64,000 bases of DNA from Gammaproteobacteria bacterium (GCA_030425195.1 JAUIAV010000004.1:186001-250000), one strand, 5' to 3'. Counted from the first letter of the stretch, positions 16,310 to 25,828 are shown. Numbers and translations: made by a program. The notes: generated from the letters alone by a model not told the origin.

Positions 16310-17620
16310 ATGTTTCTCACCCGTTCGACGCCGTTCAGACTGGCCGCGTTCACACTCTTCTACTTCGCCCAGGGTGTGCCCATCGGTCTGCTCACGGTTG
16401 CTCTGCCCGCCTGGCTGGTGGAGCTCGGTGTGGCGACGAAGGACATTGCGACCTTTGCGGCAATCACCGGTCTTCCCTGGGGACTGAAGCTGATTTCCGG
16501 CCCCTTCATGGACCGGTTCTCGTTTCCCGCCATGGGTCGGCGACGCCCATGGGTGATGGCTGCTCAGGCCGGATTGACGCTTTCCATGTTCTCACTCGTT
16601 CTGGTAGCCGATCCCGCTCAGCACATCTGGACGCTCATCGTCCTCGGCACGATCACCAACACCTTTGCAGCACTTCAGGACGTGGCGGTGGATGGCATGG
16701 CCATCGACATACTGCCGGAAGGAGAAAGAGGAAGAGCCAACGCCTTCATGGGGTTCGGCCAGGCAGCCGGATTCTCGCTGTTCGGCGCGCTGAACGGGTA
16801 TCTGCTGGTCACCTTCGGTCTGGCGGTGACCGCACTCGTCTCCACCGCGACGGTGGGCTGCATATTCGGCTTCGTGGCGCTCGTCCGGGAGCGGGAAGGC
16901 GAGCGGCTGATGCCCTGGACGGCGGGTGAGGCGACGCCGAGATCTTTCGCGGTCAGCGAGTCGTTCGGCGGGATCTTCCGGGATCTGTTCCGGGTGCTGT
17001 TCCTGCCCATGAGCCTCCTGCTCGTGAGCGTGGAATTCCTGCATCGGGCCGGAGCCGGCATCTCCATCAGCATCTTGCCGGTCATTGCCGTGGAGGACCT
17101 GGGCTTCAGTTCGGACCGCTATTCCTACTGGATGGGTGTGATGGGCGGCGTCAGTGCGGCGGTCGGCCTCCTCTTCGGACCCTTCATCGATCGCAAAGGT
17201 GCCGCCCGATTCATCATGATCGGCCTGATCCTGGCTGCGCTCGCCTATGGAGGCTTCGCGCTGGCCAGGCCCTGGTGGGACAGCCTGCCCGTGGTCCTGG
17301 CCGGTCTGGTCGGCAGCCAGCTGGCGAGTCAGCTGGTGTTCGTCGCCGTCATCGCCGGATTCATGGGGTTGTGTGCAAAGCACGTGGCGGCAACGCAGTT
17401 CGCCGTCTACATGTCCATGGCGAATCTGAGCCGTTCCGCCGGTGCCGGCATGTTCGCGTTCGTCGCTGCCGGTACGACCAGCGCGGACGCGCTGTACATG
17501 ATCGCCATTCTCAACGTAGCCGCCGCCGTGCTGCTCACCCGGTTCAGCCTCGCGAAACACCGGATCCGGCTCGACGAGCTGGAGCGGACCGGACCGGCGG
17601 AGGCCGTCGCACAGTCCTGA
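16310..17620 (+). CDS. MFS transporter, AmpG-like
   Basis: 436 residues, twelve helices. AmpG-type features are FYFAQGVPIGLLTVALPAWL in helix 1, ITGLPWGLKLISGPFMDRF, MGRRRPWVMAAQ in the loop after helix 2, and DVAVDGMAIDILPEGERGRAN in helix 4. AmpG imports muropeptides, while relatives carry acetyl-CoA or unknown compounds, so the exact substrate is open. TAAGGA lies 8 bases before the ATG. The gene abuts the convergent beta-propeller gene with no intervening base. Confidence 0.85.
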   Translation: MFLTRSTPFRLAAFTLFYFAQGVPIGLLTVALPAWLVELGVATKDIATFAAITGLPWGLKLISGPFMDRFSFPAMGRRRPWVMAAQAGLTLSMFSLVLVADPAQHIWTLIVLGTITNTFAALQDVAVDGMAIDILPEGERGRANAFMGFGQAAGFSLFGALNGYLLVTFGLAVTALVSTATVGCIFGFVALVREREGERLMPWTAGEATPRSFAVSESFGGIFRDLFRVLFLPMSLLLVSVEFLHRAGAGISISILPVIAVEDLGFSSDRYSYWMGVMGGVSAAVGLLFGPFIDRKGAARFIMIGLILAALAYGGFALARPWWDSLPVVLAGLVGSQLASQLVFVAVIAGFMGLCAKHVAATQFAVYMSMANLSRSAGAGMFAFVAAGTTSADALYMIAILNVAAAVLLTRFSLAKHRIRLDELERTGPAEAVAQS

Positions 17621-19309
17621 TCAGTCTGTACGATCCACCCTGCCCGACAGATCTACCGCCACAAGCTCGCGGCTGAGCTCGTTGGTCGCGTAGAGCACGT
17701 CGCCGACCACCGTGATGTCGTTCAGCACCATGGCCGGTGGCTGCGCGTCCGATGCGGGCGGGGATCCGGCCCCGAGGGTCACCAGAAGCTCGGGGCCGCT
17801 GTCGCCGAGCAGATAGACCCTGCCGGACTCACCCTCCCGGACGAGTACGCGGTTCCGCCAGAGAGCCAGACCCTCCGGCGCATCCAGGCCCTCGGCAACG
17901 ATCACCGGCGCGATCTTCCGGCCACCCGCGCCGATCTGCAGAACCTGACCCGCACTCCGATCGCTCACCCAGAGCCGATCACCGTCCGTGAGCAGGTCGG
18001 TGGGAGCCTGCAGACCGGACGCCATCCGGGTGACGCTGTCGCCGCCGATGATGCGCACGTGGCCGGGTCCGTGCTCGGCCACCAGCAGCGTCTCCCCGTA
18101 GCGCACCGCGCTCACGGGCATCTGCAGGTTGTCCATCCGAGCCACGGTCCGGCGACGTTCCGGATTCCAGATCCGCACGTTGGCATCGGTGAAGGAACTG
18201 AAGATCAGGTTGTCACCGTCCACCGATACGGAGAGCACCGAACCCAGCTCTCCTACGCCCAGCACGTTGCGTTCCACCCAGAGCGCCCGTCCACTCCGGT
18301 CGAAGCTGCGAACCGCGTGCAGGTCCGCGACCAGCAGCTCGATACCATCCTCCGTCGCTCGTGCAGCGATCGCACCGGGATGTGCCATGCCGCCGGGCTG
18401 CAGCTCCGTGATCCCGCCATCCGGATCCACGCGCCAGACTGCACCATCCGCGAAACTCGAGACGAAAAGGCGATCGTTCCCGTCGAAGGCCAGGTTGTCG
18501 AGACCCTGCTCCAGCACGGCTACCACCGATTGCCGGCCGTCCTCCACGCGAATGACGGACCCCGCGCCGGTGTCCAGAACGTGCAGCACGCCCTCGGAAT
18601 TGAACTTGACCGCGGCCGGCACATTGAACCCGGTGGCTTCGATGCGCATTTCCCCCGAGTCCACGTCGAAGCTCACCACCTGATTCTGGAACCAGCGAGG
18701 TCCGTAGAGTCTGCCGTCGGGACCCCAGTCCATGCCGTTCAGGCCGCAACCCGGTCCCAGCTGATCCGAGATGAGCCGCGGCGCTGCGATACCGGCCGGA
18801 TCCACTTCGAACAGCTTGTCATCGAAGAAGCACTGGGAAACGAACAGGCGCCCATCGTCGGAGAAGGTGAGCGGATTCACACCGGGGGTGAGCCGGGCCG
18901 CCGTGATGCGTTCCCCGGCGGCGGTAAGGCCGGCCACCTCACCGGTCAGTATGGACGTCCAGTAGAAATCGCCGGCCCGATTGAATGCCACATCGTCCGG
19001 TCCATCGATCCCTTCGCTCAGACGCTCGAGGATCCCGCCGCTCTCCGGATCCAGCACGACCAGCTCGGAGCCGATCACGGTCGCGACGAAAAGACGGCCA
19101 TCCGGTGCGAAGTGGAGGCCGTTCGCTCCGGATATGTTCGCGCCTGTCGCCAGGCGCTGGATCTCCAGCGGCGCCGGTGGGGCTTCCGTGCATCCGGACA
19201 GAACGAACAACAGGAAGAATACGGACAGGATGCCCGATACGATCGGGCGCCGTGTATCTCGCGGCACGGCCGCTTTCCACGACTGCCAACTGGTAGCGCT
19301 TCTGTCCAT
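17621..19309 (-). CDS. Beta-propeller (SMP-30/NHL-type) lipoprotein
   Basis: 562 residues. A hydrophobic segment ends in a lipobox (FVLSG-C, Cys40), so it is an exported lipoprotein. The rest consists of about a dozen blade-like repeats of the form GPDGRLYVA...V..D...G, for example APDGRLFVATVIG, SDDGRLFVSQCF and GNDRLFVSSFADG, enough for one or two six-bladed propellers. Such domains bind or hydrolyse small molecules or serve as scaffolds. It is divergent from the sulfite-dehydrogenase-like pair across 80 bases, which suggests a shared periplasmic role. Confidence 0.75.
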   Translation of the reverse strand: MDRSATSWQSWKAAVPRDTRRPIVSGILSVFFLLFVLSGCTEAPPAPLEIQRLATGANISGANGLHFAPDGRLFVATVIGSELVVLDPESGGILERLSEGIDGPDDVAFNRAGDFYWTSILTGEVAGLTAAGERITAARLTPGVNPLTFSDDGRLFVSQCFFDDKLFEVDPAGIAAPRLISDQLGPGCGLNGMDWGPDGRLYGPRWFQNQVVSFDVDSGEMRIEATGFNVPAAVKFNSEGVLHVLDTGAGSVIRVEDGRQSVVAVLEQGLDNLAFDGNDRLFVSSFADGAVWRVDPDGGITELQPGGMAHPGAIAARATEDGIELLVADLHAVRSFDRSGRALWVERNVLGVGELGSVLSVSVDGDNLIFSSFTDANVRIWNPERRRTVARMDNLQMPVSAVRYGETLLVAEHGPGHVRIIGGDSVTRMASGLQAPTDLLTDGDRLWVSDRSAGQVLQIGAGGRKIAPVIVAEGLDAPEGLALWRNRVLVREGESGRVYLLGDSGPELLVTLGAGSPPASDAQPPAMVLNDITVVGDVLYATNELSRELVAVDLSGRVDRTD

Positions 19310-19389
19310 CCGACTCCCGTCCCTGATCAGCGTGCGTCGATCCTAACACAGGGTTTTGTGCTGGCAGGGCACCCCGGAAATACCGCATC

Positions 19390-20709
19390 ATGGGCCCTTC
19401 GATGTCGGAGCCGGCGATGCGCAGAGAACGGGGAACCAGCGAAATCTTCGACGATCCCGAACGGGCTGAAGGACTGCTGTGGTCCAGACGCCGTTTCGTT
19501 CGAGGAAGCCTCACAGGCTCCGCCCTGCTCGCCATCAGCGCACGGATCGGCGGCCTCATCCCGTACGGGCGCTTCCTGCCCGCGGGCTACCTGCCACTGG
19601 CGCTGGCCAACGAGGCCAGTGGCATCGAAAGCGAAGACGGTCTGCTGCGTGTGCTGAACGACAGACCGCTCAACGCGGAGACGCCCGCCCACCTGCTGGA
19701 CGATCAGATCACGCCGGCGGAACGCCTGTTCGTCCGCAACAACGGTCTGCCGCCGGAGCGCACGGAGGCATCCGACTGGCGGCTCAGCATCACCGGCGAG
19801 GCCTGCCTCGGCCCGCGCCGGTTCTCCATCGCCGATCTGAAGCGCGAGTTCGACCAGCACACCTATCAGCTGCAGCTCGAGTGCGGCGGCAACGGCCGCT
19901 CCGAGTTCCGTCCCCGGGTGCCCGGGAATCAGTGGTCCACGGGCGCCGTGGGTAATCCGGAGTGGACGGGGGTGCGGCTGCGGGACGTGCTCGAAGCCTG
20001 CGGCATCGCCGACAATGCCGTCTACCTGGGCTACGGAAGCGCCGACCGGCATCTGTCCGGTGATCCGGATAAGGCCGTCATCTCCCGGGGTGTACCGATG
20101 AACAAAGCCCTGGAAGATGAGTCTCTGATTGCCTTCGCCATGAACGGCGAGCCCATTCCCGGTTCGCACGGCGCGCCTCTGCGGCTGGTCTGCGGTGGCT
20201 GGCCGGGCTCCGTGTCCGGCAAGTGGCTGACGGCACTAATGATCCGCGACCGCGTGCACGACGGCGCAAAGATGACCGGATCCTCCTACCGGGTTCCCTG
20301 TCGACCGGTAGCACCCGGCAGCACGGTGGCGGACGATGACCTCTGCATCATCGAAAGCATGCCGGTCAAGTCGCTGGTGACCTTCCCCCGCTCGGGCGTC
20401 CAGACCCGAGCTGGCCAGTTGCTGTCCCTGCGCGGCAAAGCCTGGGCGGGAGATCGTGCCGTGAAATCCGTGGCGATCTCCATCGACTTCGGACAGACCT
20501 GGCAGCCGGCTGCCCTCTCCCCGCCACCGAACCGGCTGGCCTGGCAGTCCTGGCAGGCGTCGGTCACGCTGCCGCTGCCCGGGTACTACGAGATCTGGGC
20601 GCGTGCCACCGACGATGCGGATGTTTCCCAGCCCATGCTGGTGCCCGGCTGGAACCCGAAGGGCTATCTGAACAACGCCTGTCACCGTATTGCGGTGCAG
20701 GCAGCCTGA
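19390..20709 (+). CDS. Sulfite dehydrogenase/oxidase-like molybdopterin subunit (SorA-type)
   Basis: 439 residues. The Tat signal SRRRFVRGSLTG (32-43) implies folded export with cofactor. The molybdenum-ligating Cys165 lies in LQLECGGNGR, followed by NPEWTGVRLRDVLEACG, the HGAPLRLVCGGWPGSVSGKWL block, and a C-terminal Ig-like dimerisation domain (VAISIDFGQTW). The family oxidises sulfite to sulfate and passes electrons to cytochrome c. A monoheme cytochrome overlaps the stop (TGATG), as in SorAB. The start could be ATG 19390, 19402 or 19417. Substrate sulfite is inferred from family and partner. Confidence 0.88.
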   Translation: MGPSMSEPAMRRERGTSEIFDDPERAEGLLWSRRRFVRGSLTGSALLAISARIGGLIPYGRFLPAGYLPLALANEASGIESEDGLLRVLNDRPLNAETPAHLLDDQITPAERLFVRNNGLPPERTEASDWRLSITGEACLGPRRFSIADLKREFDQHTYQLQLECGGNGRSEFRPRVPGNQWSTGAVGNPEWTGVRLRDVLEACGIADNAVYLGYGSADRHLSGDPDKAVISRGVPMNKALEDESLIAFAMNGEPIPGSHGAPLRLVCGGWPGSVSGKWLTALMIRDRVHDGAKMTGSSYRVPCRPVAPGSTVADDDLCIIESMPVKSLVTFPRSGVQTRAGQLLSLRGKAWAGDRAVKSVAISIDFGQTWQPAALSPPPNRLAWQSWQASVTLPLPGYYEIWARATDDADVSQPMLVPGWNPKGYLNNACHRIAVQAA

Positions 20710-21077
20710 TGGACGTCCGGCCGATCCTCCGGCGCTGGACGATGATTCCGATGCTGCTGCTGACAGCGACGGGCACACCTGCCGCTGCCGCAGGAAAGGA
20801 TCCTGCAACCGGTCTGATCATCGCCCCCGGCTGGGAGCTCGCTGCCGCGCACTGCGGCGCCTGCCATTCCCACGCGCTGGTCACCGCCCAGCGGGGCGAT
20901 GCGGATTTCTGGCGTTCCACCCTGCGCTGGATGCAGAGGACGCAGAATCTCTGGCAGATTCCACAACCCCAGGAAACGGCGCTGATCGACTACCTGGCTT
21001 CCAACTACAACGAGACGGACTGGGGCCGGCGCCCGCCGCTGCCCGTCTCCCTCATGCCGGGAGCGGTCAGCGACTGA
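20709..21077 (+). CDS. Monoheme cytochrome c subunit (SorB-like)
   Basis: 122 residues. It has an N-terminal signal peptide ending near AAAAG (about residue 29), one heme site CGACH, and a likely distal Met ligand in LRWMQRTQNLW. Size and position match SorB, the electron acceptor of SorA-type sulfite dehydrogenase. Its ATG overlaps the upstream TGA as TGATG, so translation is coupled and 1:1 stoichiometry is likely. It acts in the periplasm, handing electrons to the respiratory chain. Confidence 0.88.
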   Translation: MDVRPILRRWTMIPMLLLTATGTPAAAAGKDPATGLIIAPGWELAAAHCGACHSHALVTAQRGDADFWRSTLRWMQRTQNLWQIPQPQETALIDYLASNYNETDWGRRPPLPVSLMPGAVSD

Positions 21078-21082
21078 GGCTG

Positions 21083-21796
21083 TCAGACCTCCTCGAACAC
21101 CACGCTGATACGCCGGTTCAGTCGGCTCTTCTTCTCGATCTTGCTGACCCGGACCCGGCCGATCTCGCCGGTGTTCGCCACATGGGTACCACCGCAGGGC
21201 TGCAGATCCACATCACCGATTCTGAGCAGCCGGACGGAACCCGCTCCCGTCGGTGGCTGGACGGATAGGGTCTTCACGAGCTCCGGCTGCGCCGCCAGCG
21301 CTTCGTCGGCGATCCACTCCAGCGCAGTCCCGATGTTCCGTGCGATGAGCGCGTTCAGCGCCCCGGTCAGCGAATCCTTGTCTACCGTGGATTCCGGCAG
21401 ATCGAAGTCCAGGCGGCCTTTCTCGTCGTTGAGATTACCGCCGGTCACCGGTGCATCCACCAGAGCGCACAACAGATGCAGACACGTATGCATGCGCATG
21501 TGCCTGTGCCGACGGTTCCAGTCGATCCGGGCCAGAACGCTTTCTCCCGGTGCCGGAAGCACCGACACGGCCGGATCCGGCAGGTGGAGAACGGCGCCGT
21601 CCTGGCCCTTCACGGTATCCACGATGGGTAATCGGCTTCCGGAGGCGAGGATCAGTTCGCCGCTGTCGCCGGGCTGACCGCCGCCGCGGGCATAGAAGAC
21701 CGTCCGGTCCAGCACGATGCCCGCCTGCCCTGCCGCCGTCACCGTTGCCTCAGTTTCCCTGAGATACCCGTCCTGTTCGTACAGTCTTTCCGTCAT
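21083..21796 (-). CDS. Alanyl-tRNA editing protein (AlaX-type)
   Basis: 237 residues, the length of a stand-alone AlaX-M domain. Zinc/editing-site residues are visible: HTCLH (103-107) and CGGTH (201-205); the AlaX entry block FYARGGGQPGDSG is at 35-46. It hydrolyses Ser-tRNA(Ala) or Gly-tRNA(Ala) misproducts in the cytoplasm. The start overlaps the stop of the membrane protein upstream (21793-21796, ATGA), so the two are translated as a pair although no functional link is obvious. Confidence 0.93.
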   Translation of the reverse strand: MTERLYEQDGYLRETEATVTAAGQAGIVLDRTVFYARGGGQPGDSGELILASGSRLPIVDTVKGQDGAVLHLPDPAVSVLPAPGESVLARIDWNRRHRHMRMHTCLHLLCALVDAPVTGGNLNDEKGRLDFDLPESTVDKDSLTGALNALIARNIGTALEWIADEALAAQPELVKTLSVQPPTGAGSVRLLRIGDVDLQPCGGTHVANTGEIGRVRVSKIEKKSRLNRRISVVFEEV

Positions 21797-22203
21797 CGGG
21801 ATGCCCCGAACTGATCACGCGCCATCCAGAACGCGACGGCCGGAATGGCAAAGAGACCTCCTGCGATTGCAGCGGTCAGAATACCGCCGCGGTCGTTGAA
21901 CAGCGGCCAGAGAAACATGGCCAGCGCCACCTGGGTCAGATACAGACTGCCCAGCCACCAGGCCCAGGGACGCATCTTCCACAAACCCCAGGCCAGGGCG
22001 CCGTAGACGATGGTATGGAGGAGACCGCCCACCTTGGCCGCCACGCCGGTGAACGTGTAACCGAACCAGACGTCCTCATCTTCCGCAATCGGTTTCAGAC
22101 CCACATCGAAAGGTGTGTAGATGATCACCATATAGGCGCTGAACAGCATGATCAGATTCATCCACCAGCTGCGTTTCGCCCATTCGGTTTTCAGATCCGG
22201 CAT
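21793..22203 (-). CDS. Small four-helix membrane protein, unknown function
   Basis: 136 residues with four hydrophobic helices (about 14-32, 54-72, 76-96 and 108-128). It has a Trp-rich N-terminus (KRSWWMNLIMLFSAYM) and a WGLWKMRPWAWWLGSLY motif between helices 2 and 3, typical of uncharacterised inner-membrane proteins. No catalytic residues are visible. It is translationally coupled to AlaX downstream. Function unknown. Confidence 0.75.
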   Translation of the reverse strand: MPDLKTEWAKRSWWMNLIMLFSAYMVIIYTPFDVGLKPIAEDEDVWFGYTFTGVAAKVGGLLHTIVYGALAWGLWKMRPWAWWLGSLYLTQVALAMFLWPLFNDRGGILTAAIAGGLFAIPAVAFWMARDQFGASR

Positions 22204-22248
22204 TCGATCGTTCTCCCCTGGTCGCTGTGCCTGCGCAGTTTGCAGGGT

Positions 22249-22276
22249 TTGAGAATCAGTTTCGAGATCCTATGAT
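22249..22276 (+). promoter_or_regulatory. Sigma-70-like promoter of the cupin gene
   Basis: TTGAGA (22249-22254) and TATGAT (22271-22276) are separated by 16 bases. Each differs from consensus by one base. The expected start of transcription is near 22283, giving a leader of about 34 nt before ATG 22317 that includes a GGGAGAG ribosome site. Confidence 0.55.
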
Positions 22277-22316
22277 GCCCCTATCGTGAGAGAGCAGGCA
22301 GGAAGGGAGAGCAGGC

Positions 22317-22649
22317 ATGAGCGACAGCGGCTGGCAGATCTTCGAGATCGACAGAATCCGGGAAGCGATCACCGGCGGCAAGGTTCAGTACCAGGAGTTC
22401 CTCCGGGTTCCCGCGCTTTCCTGTGGCGTCTACCACCTGCCGAAAGGGGCCAAGGACATGCAGACGCCCCACGATGAGGACGAAGTCTACTTCGTGGTGG
22501 ACGGCAGAGCCCGCATCCAGGTCGGCGAGGAAATGAAGGAAGTCGGCGCCGGCAGCATCCTCTACGTGAAAGCCACCGAGGAACATTCGTTCTTCGAGAT
22601 CGAGGAGGACATGACCCTCCTCGTCTTCTTTGCCGCCGGACGCGGCTGA
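22317..22649 (+). CDS. Cupin-domain protein
   Basis: 110 residues, a single cupin barrel. Motif 1 is weakly visible as TPHDEDEVYFVVDGRARIQVG, with a His and Glu pair as metal ligands, and motif 2 as VKATEEHSFFEIEEDMTLLVFF, with a His. It is probably a small metal-binding enzyme or ligand-sensing protein. It has its own promoter and GGGAGAG ribosome site and is monocistronic, convergent with the small membrane protein at 22660. Substrate unknown. Confidence 0.85.
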   Translation: MSDSGWQIFEIDRIREAITGGKVQYQEFLRVPALSCGVYHLPKGAKDMQTPHDEDEVYFVVDGRARIQVGEEMKEVGAGSILYVKATEEHSFFEIEEDMTLLVFFAAGRG

Positions 22650-22659
22650 GCAGGTCCGG

Positions 22660-22977
22660 TCAGGGCACGCGTGCGGCCGACCTCTCTTCCGTGCCGAGCT
22701 CACGCCCGATCAGATAGAAGAGCAGACCGAAGCAGCCTGCGGCGAGGGTCAGAGCTACGAACGGCCAGGGATTCCGACCGCGTGCCCGGGCATCGTTCAC
22801 CATCCAGATACAGCCGAGCCCGGCAACGATGACCAGGTCGAAGAACACCTGAGCGGCGCCCAGGCTCTGAAAGTGCGGCAGGATGATGCCGAGATACCCC
22901 ACTTCGAACAGGGCGACGCTGGTGAGGGCGCCAAAGGCAACGGTTACCGTGACCAGCAGTGTGAGACGCAGGGACAT
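22660..22977 (-). CDS. Small membrane protein, possibly DUF2834-like
   Basis: 105 residues from ATG 22977, preceded by GGGAGAACGATC; an upstream ATG (23028) adds a polar stretch before the first helix. There are three hydrophobic helices. The DLVIVAGLGCIWMVNDARARG then NPWPFVALTLAAGCFGLLFYLIGRE pattern is familiar from uncharacterised DUF2834-type proteins, recalled but not verified. No catalytic residues are seen. Confidence 0.65.
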   Translation of the reverse strand: MSLRLTLLVTVTVAFGALTSVALFEVGYLGIILPHFQSLGAAQVFFDLVIVAGLGCIWMVNDARARGRNPWPFVALTLAAGCFGLLFYLIGRELGTEERSAARVP

Positions 22978-23066
22978 GATCGTTCTCCCATCAGGTTGTG
23001 TATGGGAGACCCTACGGGCGGCCGGCACTCACAACAATTACCCGGCAGGTAATCGGATCGGCTCGA

Positions 23067-24698
23067 TCAGCCGTGCGAGATCTCGATTTCCTTGTCCGTG
23101 ATGAATTCCAGGAGCGCCGGCTGTCCGGCTTCCGTGGCCTCGATGCCCCGCTGAATCGCCGCACGGATTTCGCCCGGCTCGGTAACCCGCTCGCCGTAGC
23201 CGCCGAAGGCCCGCGCCATGTCCGCATAGTTACCCGAGATGTCTGTGGAGCGGTACTTCTCCGTAGCCACCTGCATGATGGGCAGTTCGATGGCCATGGA
23301 GAAGTTGTTCAGCAGGATGGACAGAATGGGAATCCGCTCGCGGACGGCGGTCTCGAAATCCATGCCGGTGAAACCAATGGCCGCGTCACCCCACACGTTG
23401 ATGCAGAGCTTGTCCGGGCAGGCCAGCTTCGCGCCCATGGCGAGTCCGAGTCCGTAGCCGAGTTGCGTCGTTTTGCCCCAGCCGATGTAGGAAAGCGGCT
23501 GCGTGCTCGTCCAGAAGGGTGTGATCTGATCCCGGGGACTGCCTGCATCGTGCGTGATGATGGTATTGTCCACGTCCACCGCCAGCTGCAGCTCGTGCAG
23601 CACACGATAGGGGTTCAACGGCGTGGATTCGCTTGTCAATTTCGGCATCCATTCCGCGAGCCACTCCTCCCGGAGCGCGGCGATTTCCTGCCCCACGTTC
23701 TTCCGACCCGCTGCCGCAGACCGGTCGTGTCCGGCCATGGCGTCTGTCAGCGCCTGAAGGCTCAGCTTGGCATCGCCGATCAGCGCATGCTGCGCCGGCA
23801 CATCCTTGTTCAGATCCATCGGATCGAGAGTGGCATGGATGATGGTTTTGCCCCGCGGCATGGCCACCCCGAATGCGGTCAGAGCGAAACTGCAGCCGAT
23901 CCCGAGAATGACGTCCGCCTCCTCGAGAAACCGTTTCACCGGTCGGGGATTCGCCCGACCGCCGCTGCCGAGGGACAGCGGATGATTCTCGGGAAAGGCA
24001 CTCTTCCCTTCCAGGCTGGTAGTGACCGGGATGTTCCAGGCTTCAGCCAGCGCTTTCAGCTCCGGCCACGCCTCGGCGTAGTGCACGCCCTGGCCCGCGT
24101 AGATGACCGGACGTTCTGCCGCGGACAGCACCGCCGCCGCTTTCGACACGTCCGCCGGATCGGGTGCGGATCGGGTGGCAGGTGCTGGTTCGTGCTCCCA
24201 GTCCTCCGGCGCTTCCTCGTTCAGCACGTCCATGGGCAGTTCCACCAGCACGGGTCCCGGCCGGCCGTTCTTGAGCTGGGAGAAAGCACGACGCATCACC
24301 TCGGGCAGCGCCCGGCCCATGGTGAGCGGCTCTGCCCACTTGGTCACGTGCTGCATGTTCAGCGTGCTGTTGAAATTGGGGTAGTAGTGCGCGAGCCGTC
24401 GCGAATAGCCGGCCGGCAGCACGAGGATCGGCACGGATTCCGAATAGGCCTGAGCCACCCCGCCGAACGCGTTTTCCGCACCCGGACCGTGCTGCATGGC
24501 GAACACACCGAATTTCTTTCCCGAGGACAGTCTGGAGTAGGCGTCCGCCATGTGCAGGCCAACGCGTTCCTGACGCACGATCACGGTGCGGATGTCGGCA
24601 ACCGCGCAGGCCTCGATGATGGCGTTCACGGGATAGGCAAACAGGATCTCCACGCCTTCCTTCTTCAGAGCCTGCGCAATTCCGTCGGCAACTTTCAT
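23067..24698 (-). CDS. Thiamine-diphosphate-dependent enzyme (acetolactate synthase-like)
   Basis: 543 residues. The N-terminal Pyr domain has the cofactor-activating Glu in VIVRQERVGLHMADAYSR. The central domain resembles acetolactate synthase, and the C-terminal PP domain has the ThDP/Mg motif WGDAAIGFTGMDFETAV...LNN (GDA for the usual GDG). Likely a decarboxylase or carboligase of 2-oxo acids. Specific residues for acetolactate synthesis cannot be confirmed, so benzoylformate-decarboxylase-like activity is also possible. CAGGAGATACC precedes ATG 24698. It is downstream of an aldo/keto reductase by 29 bases, probably one operon. Confidence 0.85.
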   Translation of the reverse strand: MKVADGIAQALKKEGVEILFAYPVNAIIEACAVADIRTVIVRQERVGLHMADAYSRLSSGKKFGVFAMQHGPGAENAFGGVAQAYSESVPILVLPAGYSRRLAHYYPNFNSTLNMQHVTKWAEPLTMGRALPEVMRRAFSQLKNGRPGPVLVELPMDVLNEEAPEDWEHEPAPATRSAPDPADVSKAAAVLSAAERPVIYAGQGVHYAEAWPELKALAEAWNIPVTTSLEGKSAFPENHPLSLGSGGRANPRPVKRFLEEADVILGIGCSFALTAFGVAMPRGKTIIHATLDPMDLNKDVPAQHALIGDAKLSLQALTDAMAGHDRSAAAGRKNVGQEIAALREEWLAEWMPKLTSESTPLNPYRVLHELQLAVDVDNTIITHDAGSPRDQITPFWTSTQPLSYIGWGKTTQLGYGLGLAMGAKLACPDKLCINVWGDAAIGFTGMDFETAVRERIPILSILLNNFSMAIELPIMQVATEKYRSTDISGNYADMARAFGGYGERVTEPGEIRAAIQRGIEATEAGQPALLEFITDKEIEISHG

Positions 24699-24727
24699 GG
24701 TATCTCCTGTCCGGCTGTCGGGTGGAA

Positions 24728-25786
24728 TCAGGCGGTGTTCCGGAAGAACTGATCGGAAGTCGCGGCCGCGATGTGGTTTTCGCGGAGCTGATCGTAGTTC
24801 TGGATGTCCGCGTTCACGCAATCGAGGCCGTTCTCGAGCACGTAGGCGTAGCTGCGCTGAAAAGCCGACAGCCCGGCGTTCAGCAGGGCTTCCGGATAAT
24901 GGCCGTCGAACGCCTTCTTGTTGCTGGTCCCGAAGAAGCCGCCGGAGAAGTAGCGGACAGCCTTCATGCCGATCAGCCCGATGCCTGCCTCCCTCGCCCT
25001 GTCGAACAGCGGACGCAGCTCTGCCATGGGCGGAGAGCCCTCGAGCATGTTCTTGCCCTCCCAGTCATACCAGCCGCCAGGCGTGATGGCGATCATCGCC
25101 AGGTCGAAGAAGCCGGTTTCGATGGCCCGGTTGAGCACGTCTTCGGCGATCTGGTGAGTACTCAATCCGTAGTACTTCACCTTGCCGGCCGCCTTCGCAC
25201 GCTCGAACGCCCCGTACATTTCCTCGGATCCCACCATGTCCAGGTTGTTGGCGGCCATCTGGTAGTAGGCGTCCACGGACTCGGTGCCGAGCTCCGAAAG
25301 ACTGAGATCGAGCAGTTCCAGCCAGGCGGCGGCCGCACGCTTTGCCATGTCGACGGAAACCGGATCGCCGGGCTGAACCATCAGGTCCGAATCCGCGAAT
25401 CCCGGATTCGCCTTGGTGATGAGAAACACCTCATCACGATGGGCCTTCAGGAAACCTTTCATGTTCCGTTCGGCCATGTCGTAGTAATGGGTGGTGCCCA
25501 CGTCGAAGACGTTGATCCCCGCTTCGAGTGCGGTGTTGAGCAGCATGTCCTTGTTCGTGCGCATGAGCGATGCACCGCAGCCGAAGATGAGCCGGCTGGC
25601 CTCGAAGCCGGTACGGCCCAGCGTGCGGTAGCGCATTTCCGGCCAGGGCGCGCCGATGGATTCCCGCGCATCGCTGATGGCCGCACTCAGGTCCCCGGAT
25701 CTCAGCAGCGTCTGGCCGCCGACACCGAGTGCCGCAGCGTACTGGAAAAAGCGTCGGCGGTTGGTTCCACTGCTGGTTTGGCCCAT
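24728..25786 (-). CDS. Exported (Tat) aldo/keto reductase family protein with altered catalytic tetrad
   Basis: 352 residues. It starts with a Tat-type signal NRRRFFQYAAALGVGGQ (9-25). The barrel follows: YRTLGRTGFEASRLIFGCG, the Asp/Tyr region INVFDVGTTHYYDMAERNMK, and the catalytic Lys in VFLITKANPG. The His expected after strand 4 (usually in a 'LIHxPD' context) is replaced: the segment reads VDAYYQMAANN. Export and loss of His suggest it may not be an ordinary NADPH reductase. GGGGAGAG precedes the ATG. The divergent PQQ dehydrogenase starts 42 bases away. Confidence 0.82.
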   Translation of the reverse strand: MGQTSSGTNRRRFFQYAAALGVGGQTLLRSGDLSAAISDARESIGAPWPEMRYRTLGRTGFEASRLIFGCGASLMRTNKDMLLNTALEAGINVFDVGTTHYYDMAERNMKGFLKAHRDEVFLITKANPGFADSDLMVQPGDPVSVDMAKRAAAAWLELLDLSLSELGTESVDAYYQMAANNLDMVGSEEMYGAFERAKAAGKVKYYGLSTHQIAEDVLNRAIETGFFDLAMIAITPGGWYDWEGKNMLEGSPPMAELRPLFDRAREAGIGLIGMKAVRYFSGGFFGTSNKKAFDGHYPEALLNAGLSAFQRSYAYVLENGLDCVNADIQNYDQLRENHIAAATSDQFFRNTA

Positions 25787-25828
25787 GATTCTCTCCCCGG
25801 TGAACTGGACGAACCGATCATAGCGCCA

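Noticed and set aside
23037-23053. ATTACC/GGTAAT dyad as a terminator
   Set aside because: Short stem and no T-run on either strand.
24722-25828. In-frame upstream extension of the PQQ dehydrogenase (369 codons)
   Set aside because: It is antisense to the aldo/keto reductase and lacks protein-like sequence; the lipoprotein signal begins at 25829.
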